NCBI GenBank assembly: GCA_934292805.1
Contig: CAKQXQ010000043.1
Location: forward strand, 1 to 17,947
Reading direction: 5' to 3'
From: an uncultured Roseburia sp.
GTDB taxonomy: Bacteria; Bacillota; Clostridia; Lachnospirales; Lachnospiraceae
DNA: 17,947 bases
Part shown: piece after piece, positions 12,572 to 17,947 of the stretch
Layout: every line of letters begins with the position of its first letter
Position numbering within the stretch: position 1 is the first letter of the stretch
Notes under the pieces: generated by a model
What the model was told of the DNA's origin: nothing
Seen by the model: the letters and a program-made list of their open reading frames with translations, nothing else
Databases searched by the model: none
Translations under genes and position numbers: made by a program

Positions 12572-14053
12572 ATGAAGTTAAGTAAGATTTGTGAAGAAAT
12601 TGAATATACCCTTCTTCAGGGAAGCCTTGAGACAGAAGTGCGTGATATTATTTATGATTCCAGAAAGATCGCACCGGAAACAATGTTTGTCTGCATGGTC
12701 GGAGCAGTGACAGATGGTCATAAATATATTCCGGATGCAGTTGAAAAAGGTGCTTCCGTGATCGTGTTGGAGAGAGAAGAGGAAGCAGCACAGATCCCGG
12801 AGAGCGTTACCGTGTTAAAGGTGGCTTCTGCACGTCTGGCACTTGCACGGATGTCTGCTGCATTGTTCGACTACCCGGCAAGAAAGTTAGTTACGATCGG
12901 TCTGACCGGAACAAAAGGAAAGACAACAACTACTTATATGATCAAAAAAGTGCTTGAGATGGCAGGCAAGAAAGTCGGACTGATCGGAACGATCGGTGCA
13001 ATGATCGGAGAGGAGCATCTGCCATCCAAGAATACAACACCAGAATCCTATGAACTACACCGCATGTTTGCTGCCATGGTGGAAGCTGGCTGCGAGTATG
13101 TCGTGATGGAGGTTTCTTCACAGGGACTCAAATTAGACCGTACAGCAGGTATTTTATTTGACTATGGTATTTTTACAAATCTTTCACCGGATCATATCGG
13201 ACCGGCGGAGCATGCTTCGTTTGAGGAATATATGGAATGCAAGAGTCTTCTTTTCCGCCAGTGCAGGATTGGAATAGTCAACGCAGATGATGAACATGTG
13301 GAAGGTATTTTAAAAGGACATACATGTGAGGTGAAGACATTCTCGACAGAGAAGCAGGCAGATCTTATGGCATCAGACATTGGATTTATCAATGAGGATG
13401 GAAAGCTTGGAATGCATTTTAAAGTAACAGGTCTAATGGACTGTCAGGCGAAAGTGCATATCCCGGGAAGATTTTCTGTATATAATTCCATGGTCACGAT
13501 GTTAGTATGCCATCTGGCAGGAATTTCTGAAAAAGCGATCCTGGAAGGATTAGCAAGAGTGCAGGTAAAAGGAAGAGTGGAGATGCTTCCGGTATCCAAA
13601 GATTATACGCTCATCATTGACTATGCACACAATGAAGTAAGCACAAGAAGTGTTCTGACAACATTAATGGAATATCATCCAAAGCGTCTGATCTGTGTGT
13701 ACGGCGGTGGTGGCAACCGTTCCAAGCTCCGCAGGTACGATATGGGTGAGGTGACAGGTGAGATGGCAGATCTTTGTGTGCTGACCTGCGATAATCCAAG
13801 GGATGAGGAAATCCGTGATATTAACAATGACATCAAAGTCGGTCTTGCAAGAAGCAACGGCAAATACATTGAGATTGACGACAGAAAAGAAGCGATCGCT
13901 TACTGCATGAAGAATGCAAAGCCCGGCGATATGATCGTGCTTCTCGGAAAAGGCCACGAAGATTATCAGGAGATCAAAGGTGTAAAATACCACTTTGATG
14001 AGCGGGAAGCAGTAGCGGAAATTCTCGATGAGATGAAGGCAGGCAGACGTTAA
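12572..14053 (+). CDS. murE: UDP-N-acetylmuramyl-tripeptide synthetase, meso-DAP type (MurE)
   Basis: MurE adds the third amino acid to UDP-MurNAc-L-Ala-D-Glu in the cytoplasm, using ATP. The 493 residues show the Mur ligase N-terminal domain (about 20-100), P-loop GTKGKTTT (113-120), TTPES (155-159), VSSQGLKLDR (181-190), and the carbamylated lysine K224 in YMECKSLLF. Further on are GRFSVYN (299-305), IDYAHN (349-354), GGGGNRSK (378-385), DNPR (407-410) and GKGHEDYQ (459-466). DNPR is the motif associated with meso-DAP rather than lysine, in keeping with dapF upstream. The segment after NLSPDH reads IGPAEHASFEEY instead of the usual L(D/Y)(F/Y)HG, which may mark a clostridial subgroup or a second MurE paralogue. 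AAAAAGG about ten bases before ATG 12572 is a modest ribosome site. No own promoter is evident. Confidence 0.93.
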   Translation: MKLSKICEEIEYTLLQGSLETEVRDIIYDSRKIAPETMFVCMVGAVTDGHKYIPDAVEKGASVIVLEREEEAAQIPESVTVLKVASARLALARMSAALFDYPARKLVTIGLTGTKGKTTTTYMIKKVLEMAGKKVGLIGTIGAMIGEEHLPSKNTTPESYELHRMFAAMVEAGCEYVVMEVSSQGLKLDRTAGILFDYGIFTNLSPDHIGPAEHASFEEYMECKSLLFRQCRIGIVNADDEHVEGILKGHTCEVKTFSTEKQADLMASDIGFINEDGKLGMHFKVTGLMDCQAKVHIPGRFSVYNSMVTMLVCHLAGISEKAILEGLARVQVKGRVEMLPVSKDYTLIIDYAHNEVSTRSVLTTLMEYHPKRLICVYGGGGNRSKLRRYDMGEVTGEMADLCVLTCDNPRDEEIRDINNDIKVGLARSNGKYIEIDDRKEAIAYCMKNAKPGDMIVLLGKGHEDYQEIKGVKYHFDEREAVAEILDEMKAGRR

Positions 14054-14106
14054 CAAAATCTTTTGCGACCTGATAAAAAGATTGATAAAAAAATAACGAA
14101 AACAGC

Positions 14107-14134
14107 TTGATTTTTTTAAATCGTGTGATAGAAT
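14107..14134 (+). promoter_or_regulatory. Probable promoter of the peptide transporter operon
   Basis: TTGATT (14107-14112) and TAGAAT (14129-14134) are 16 bases apart, with TGTG just before the -10. The start would lie near 14141, about 50 bases before the start codon at 14192. It sits in an A/T-rich spacer after murE. Confidence 0.62.
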
Positions 14135-14191
14135 AAAAAAGCAATTGAATAATGAGAGGAAAAAGCAATTCGAAGAGGAGAAGAGCAAACA

Positions 14192-15766
14192 ATGAAAAAA
14201 AGATTACACATTCTTTTCATGGCACTTCTGGCAATGGCTGTACTGGGCGGATGTGGCACAGACAGCACAGGAGAGTCTTCGGAGGATACTTCCTCTAAGG
14301 AGCAGAATGTACAGGAGACAGAAATCAGTGAAGGACCTGTATACGGAGGCTCCGTTGTTGTAGGCATACAGCAGGATATTGACAGTCTTGACCCACATAA
14401 AGCAACTGCGGCAGGAACTAAAGAAATTCTGTTTAATGTTTTCGAAGGTTTGGTAAAACCGGATGAGAACGGTAACCTGATTTGCGCTGTAGCAAGCGAT
14501 TACAGCATCTCAGATGATGGATTAGTATATACTTTTACATTAAGAGATGGTGTGAAGTTTCATAATGGTAACGATGTAACATGTGAGGACGTGAAGTACT
14601 CTTTAGAGAGAGCAGCGGGTCTTTTAGATGGAACACCATTAGTTGCAACTTTACAGACAATTCAGGCAGTTGATATTTTAGATGACAAGACGGTCCAGGT
14701 GACAGTGGATACACCGAATACAGAACTGATCTATAGTTTTGTAACTGCAATTATTCCTGCAGGAAGCGGAGAAGATGCAGAGGCGAATCCAGTTGGAACA
14801 GGACCGTTTTCTTTTGTTTCTTATACTCCGCAGGAGGGAATCGTTCTTGCAAAGAATGAAAATTACTGGCAGGAAGGACTTCCTTATCTTGATGAGGTTG
14901 ATTTTAAAATTGTGGGAAGTGCAGATACTGCATTGTTAGAGCTTCAGGGTGGAAGCATTGACATCTACGCATACCTGACAGATTCCCAGGCAAACGAGTT
15001 AAAAGACAGCTTTAATGTGATCTCATCCCCATCCAATGTTGTGCAGGCATTGTTCTTAAACAATGATTATGAACCGCTTTCTGATGTGAAGGTACGTCAG
15101 GCGATCTGCTACGCACTGGATAAAGATATGGTGAATGAGTTCGTAGCCGGTGGAAACGGAACACTCATCAGCTCTGCAATGCTTCCTACATTAAAAGATT
15201 ACTATGAGGACTTAAATGATCTTTATGGTACTTCTGCAAATGTGGAAAAGGCAAAAGAGCTTCTTGCAGAGGCTGGATATGCAGATGGTTTTGATCTTGC
15301 GATCGCAGTTCCGTCTGTTTATGAGTTCCACATGCAGACTGCAGAGGTAGTTGTAGAACAGTTAAAAGCAGTAGGGATCAACGCAACAATTGATGCTGTA
15401 GAATGGAATACCTGGTTAGAAGATGTCTATACCAACAGAGAGTATCAGGCAACGATCAGTGGTATCACATGCAGTGACCTGACACCGGGATATCTGTTGA
15501 ACCGTTTCCAGACAGATTCGAAAAAGAACTTTGTGAACTTTAAGAGCACAGAGTATGATGAACTCTGGAAAGAGACACAGGCAACACAGGATGCAGCAGA
15601 GAAGGCAGCAGACTATAAAAAGCTTCAGACGATCCTTGCCGATGAAGCTGCCAGTGCATTTATCCAGGTTCCGGCGAATACAACAGCATTTAATAAGAAC
15701 CTTGCAGGATACAAATTCTATCCGATCTATGTACAGGATATGAGTACAGTTTACTTTGTAAAATAA
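14192..15766 (+). CDS. Peptide ABC transporter substrate-binding lipoprotein (SBP family 5)
   Basis: This is an extracellular solute-binding lipoprotein of the OppA/DppA type, 524 residues. A basic start (MKKR) and hydrophobic stretch lead to a lipobox ending LGGC, with C21 as the lipidated cysteine. A Ser/Thr/Glu-rich linker (22-45) follows. The mature domain opens with GGSVVVGIQQDIDSLDPHK (52-70) and has YTFTLRDGVKFHNG (111-124), VRQAICYALDKD (301-312) and AKELLAEAGYADGFDL (356-371), all typical of family 5. It would deliver oligopeptides or related solutes to the permeases encoded next. AAGAGGAG lies 11 bases before ATG 14192. The substrate is unknown. Closeness to dapF-murE allows the idea of wall-peptide uptake, without direct support. 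Confidence 0.93.
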   Translation: MKKRLHILFMALLAMAVLGGCGTDSTGESSEDTSSKEQNVQETEISEGPVYGGSVVVGIQQDIDSLDPHKATAAGTKEILFNVFEGLVKPDENGNLICAVASDYSISDDGLVYTFTLRDGVKFHNGNDVTCEDVKYSLERAAGLLDGTPLVATLQTIQAVDILDDKTVQVTVDTPNTELIYSFVTAIIPAGSGEDAEANPVGTGPFSFVSYTPQEGIVLAKNENYWQEGLPYLDEVDFKIVGSADTALLELQGGSIDIYAYLTDSQANELKDSFNVISSPSNVVQALFLNNDYEPLSDVKVRQAICYALDKDMVNEFVAGGNGTLISSAMLPTLKDYYEDLNDLYGTSANVEKAKELLAEAGYADGFDLAIAVPSVYEFHMQTAEVVVEQLKAVGINATIDAVEWNTWLEDVYTNREYQATISGITCSDLTPGYLLNRFQTDSKKNFVNFKSTEYDELWKETQATQDAAEKAADYKKLQTILADEAASAFIQVPANTTAFNKNLAGYKFYPIYVQDMSTVYFVK

Positions 15767-15820
15767 GACGGACACAAGAAATAGTACCGTTATAATCTGA
15801 TCAGAAAGGAAAGCAGACAC

Positions 15821-16783
15821 ATGAAATTTATAATAAAAAAAATATGCACTCTCATTATGACATTGTTTCTCGTTTCAGTAGCTGCTTTCCTTGCTTTTCA
15901 GGTGATTCCGGGAGATGTGGTCCGTTCCATCTTGGGAACGGAGGCAACACCGGAGAGAGAGGCACAGCTTCGAGAAGAACTTGGATTAGACAAACCACCG
16001 GTAGAACGGTATGTTTCCTGGGCAGATGATGTACTGCACGGAGATTTTGGCGTGAGTTACCGGTATTCCAAGAATATGAATGAAATGATGCCCGTGAAGG
16101 AATTGATAGGAGATAAACTGCCGGTAACCATTTATCTGGCAGTGCTTTCATTTGTTTTGATCGTACTGGTGTCAATTCCTTTGGGGGTATTGTGGGCAAA
16201 ATGTCAAAACAGGTTCTTAGATGCGGTCTTTGGAGTCTTAACACAGGTCACGATGGCGGTTCCGTCATTTTTTCTTGGAATTCTGGTGACCTATCTGTGC
16301 GGTATTGTATTAAAATGGTTTGCACCGGGCGGGTATGTAAGCTATAAGGAGAATATGGCTGGATTTTTAGCATATTTACTGTTCCCGGCGATTTCGATCG
16401 CTTTACCGAAAATAGCCATGACAGCACGTTTTTTGCGAAACTCCATGTTGACAGAGATGAAGCTTGACTATGTGCGGACTGCTTACAGCAAGGGCTGCAG
16501 CAAGAATCAGGTTATGTTTGGTCATGTCTTGAAAAATGCCATGATGCCGGTCATTACATTTCTCGGTATGATGATCGCGGAGATCCTTGCGGGAAGTATT
16601 GTAGTGGAGCAGGTGTTTGCATTGCCGGGAATCGGCAGGCTATTGATCAGCTCGGTTGGAACAAGAGACTTACCGGTTGTAGAGATTTTGATTTTATACA
16701 TAACATTTGTGGTGATTTTTGTTTATTTTATCGTGGACATTCTTTACCGGGTGATCGATCCGAGAATCCGCACGAGTGAATAA
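15821..16783 (+). CDS. dppB: Peptide ABC transporter permease, DppB/OppB type
   Basis: This is an integral membrane permease of 320 residues with about six hydrophobic segments: near 8-28, 101-127, 138-165, 181-200, 241-265 and 286-308. The N-terminal VIPGDVVRSILG and the following EREAQLREELGLDKP are typical of the OppB/DppB branch. The cytoplasmic EAA loop, which touches the ATPase, runs about 209-243 (EMKLDYVRTAYSKG then HVLKNA). VEQVFALPGIGRLL (262-275) and a closing YRVIDPRIR (309-317) complete the signature. It starts 54 bases after the lipoprotein stop, with AAAGGA before ATG 15821 and no terminator between, so it lies in the same operon. Symbol by family; Opp, Dpp or App cannot be told apart here. 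Confidence 0.93.
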   Translation: MKFIIKKICTLIMTLFLVSVAAFLAFQVIPGDVVRSILGTEATPEREAQLREELGLDKPPVERYVSWADDVLHGDFGVSYRYSKNMNEMMPVKELIGDKLPVTIYLAVLSFVLIVLVSIPLGVLWAKCQNRFLDAVFGVLTQVTMAVPSFFLGILVTYLCGIVLKWFAPGGYVSYKENMAGFLAYLLFPAISIALPKIAMTARFLRNSMLTEMKLDYVRTAYSKGCSKNQVMFGHVLKNAMMPVITFLGMMIAEILAGSIVVEQVFALPGIGRLLISSVGTRDLPVVEILILYITFVVIFVYFIVDILYRVIDPRIRTSE

Positions 16784-16856
16784 AGATGGCAGACTGTCTC
16801 CTTTTGGTGGCTGACACTGTGAAAGGAAATGGATTGGAAGACGGAGTGTGAAACCT

Positions 16857-17681
16857 ATGGAAAAAAATAAAAGAAAAAAGTGGAACGGATATCTTGTGGC
16901 AGGCCTGTTTATGACAGGTCTTGCTGTGTTTTTGGGGATTTTGGGATGCTTCTGGACACCATATAGTACAACTGCCATGTCGGCGGCAGAGAAATTTACA
17001 GCACCTTCCATTTATCATATTTTTGGAACAGACAATTTTGGAAGAGATATTTTTTCAAGAGTGATGCAGGGATTGGGAACAACGCTTGTGATCAGCACAT
17101 CTGTTGTCCTTTTTTCAACTGTGGCAGGTGTTTTGTTAGGAGCATTTACCGGATATTTCGGAGGCATTTTAGATGAGATCCTCATGCGTATCACGGATGC
17201 GGTGAACGGATTCCCAAGTATTCTGCTTACGCTTGTGATCATATCTTTACTTGGAAAAGGCAGGCAGAATGTGATCATCGCACTTGGGATCGTATTTATC
17301 CCAAGCTTTGTGCGGATTGTCCGGGGAGAATTTTTACGTCTCCGTGATGCTGATTATATTAAAAGAGCAAGGCTTATGGGAGTTGGCAGGCTGCGTATTT
17401 TGTTTGTGCATATTCTGCCGAATATTTTTTCAATTCTGCTGGTTTCGGTGATGATCGGTTTTAATAATGCGATCCTTGCGGAATCTGGTATGAGTTATCT
17501 TGGGATCGGAGTACAGGCACCGGATGCCAGCCTTGGCATGATGTTGTCAGATGCACAGGGATATTTACAGACAGCACCATGGTATGCACTTTTCCCGGGA
17601 CTTGCGATCGTATGGGTAGTGCTTGGATTTTCTTTGTTAGGTGAGGGAATCCGGAAACAGAGTGAGAACAGAGTGGAATAG
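16857..17681 (+). CDS. dppC: Peptide ABC transporter permease, DppC/OppC type
   Basis: This is the second permease subunit, 274 residues. A basic N-terminus (EKNKRKKW) leads into the OppC N-terminal membrane segment (11-33). The family marker HIFGTDNFGRDIFSRV (54-69) and four to five further membrane segments follow. The EAA loop lies at about 158-189 (EFLRLRDADYIKRARLMG, then HILPN). Late landmarks are ESGMSYLGIG (209-218) and PWYALFPG (241-248). A GTG at 16848 is in frame, but it lies one base after CGGAG; ATG 16857 at ten bases is preferred. It follows dppB by 73 bases and precedes the ATPase gene by 16. Confidence 0.93.
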   Translation: MEKNKRKKWNGYLVAGLFMTGLAVFLGILGCFWTPYSTTAMSAAEKFTAPSIYHIFGTDNFGRDIFSRVMQGLGTTLVISTSVVLFSTVAGVLLGAFTGYFGGILDEILMRITDAVNGFPSILLTLVIISLLGKGRQNVIIALGIVFIPSFVRIVRGEFLRLRDADYIKRARLMGVGRLRILFVHILPNIFSILLVSVMIGFNNAILAESGMSYLGIGVQAPDASLGMMLSDAQGYLQTAPWYALFPGLAIVWVVLGFSLLGEGIRKQSENRVE

Positions 17682-17697
17682 GAAGCGGGATAAGTGT

Positions 17698-17947
17698 ATG
17701 AGTTTGGAACAGGAAAAAGAAATCAGGAAGAAAAAAATTGTTCAGATAGAAGATTTATCCGTTGCTTTTGATGGCATGGAAGTTGTCAAGCATGTGAATA
17801 TAGAAGTGAACAGTGGTGAGATCGTAGGGATCGTCGGTGAATCAGGATCCGGAAAATCAATCACTTCACTGACACTCATGGGTCTTTTGTCTAAGCAGGC
17901 ACAGGTGACATCCGGGAAAATCATCGTGGATGGGGAAGTATTAAGAG
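17698..17947 (+). CDS. dppD: Peptide ABC transporter ATP-binding protein, N-terminal part (partial)
   Basis: The first 83 residues of an ABC ATPase are present; the window ends inside the gene. IVQIEDLSVAFDG (14-26) is the typical first strand. The Walker A motif GESGSGKS occupies 47-54 and is followed by ITSLTLMGLL, the usual pattern of OppD/DppD proteins. The signature, Walker B and the C-terminal oligopeptide-transporter extension lie beyond the window. ATG 17698 follows dppC by 16 bases. The ribosome site is weak (GGAAGCGGGAT upstream), so translational coupling may help. It would power import through the two permeases upstream. Confidence 0.92.
   Translation, partial: MSLEQEKEIRKKKIVQIEDLSVAFDGMEVVKHVNIEVNSGEIVGIVGESGSGKSITSLTLMGLLSKQAQVTSGKIIVDGEVLR

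Noticed and set aside
14057..14083. Hairpin AATCTTTT / AAAAGATT after murE as a terminator
   Set aside because: The stem is A/T only, the loop is 11 bases and no T-tract follows on the plus strand.

Overview
The window looks like a chromosomal segment from a Firmicute of class Clostridia, most likely a Lachnospiraceae gut anaerobe. The reasons are moderate-to-low GC, strong AGGAGG-type ribosome binding sites, sigma-A promoters, a probable pyruvate:ferredoxin oxidoreductase end, a LicT/RAT-controlled PTS, a CBS/DRTGG family II pyrophosphatase and a meso-diaminopimelate-type MurE. The genus is inferred, not shown. I see no phage, transposase, CRISPR array, tRNA or rRNA.

Layout. (1) Bases 1-114 end a gene, followed by a terminator and a GC-rich, multiply palindromic intergenic repeat (182-313). 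(2) cutC (402-1151). (3) A sugar PTS block (1227-6624): ptsI-ptsH, then a LicT-type antiterminator gene, a glucose-type EIIA and a NagE-like EIICB. Each of the two transcription units starts with a good sigma-A promoter, a 29-nt RAT-like antiterminator element and an overlapping intrinsic terminator. (4) An unrecognised tail-anchored coiled-coil protein with six 11-residue repeats (6723-7577) and a CBS-DRTGG pyrophosphatase (7669-9321). (5) An AraC-family regulator on the minus strand (9346-10179), divergent from a trans-sulfuration PLP enzyme (10397-11581), which is followed closely by dapF (11605-12456) and murE (12572-14053). (6) An oligopeptide ABC transporter operon: lipoprotein, two permeases and the start of an ATPase, cut by the window end (14192-17947).

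How the genes work together. EI and HPr pass phosphate from PEP to EIIA and then EIICB, which imports glucose or an amino sugar. The LicT-like protein senses PTS phosphorylation through four PRD histidines and should permit read-through of the terminator before its own gene, crr and the EIICB gene. The ptsI leader carries a diverged RAT whose stem differences are largely compensatory, so the general PTS genes also appear to be antiterminator-controlled. This is the most interesting signal in the window. HPr lacks the usual regulatory Ser46 (Arg46, with Ser45 beside it). DapF supplies meso-DAP, which MurE (with a DNPR motif) adds to the peptidoglycan precursor. The peptide transporter next to them may feed amino acids or wall peptides, but that link is only positional.

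I do not see a clearly new multi-gene system. The best candidates for new biology are the two-RAT PTS control circuit, the Ser46-less HPr, the hendecad-repeat tail-anchored protein and the terminator-associated repeat.
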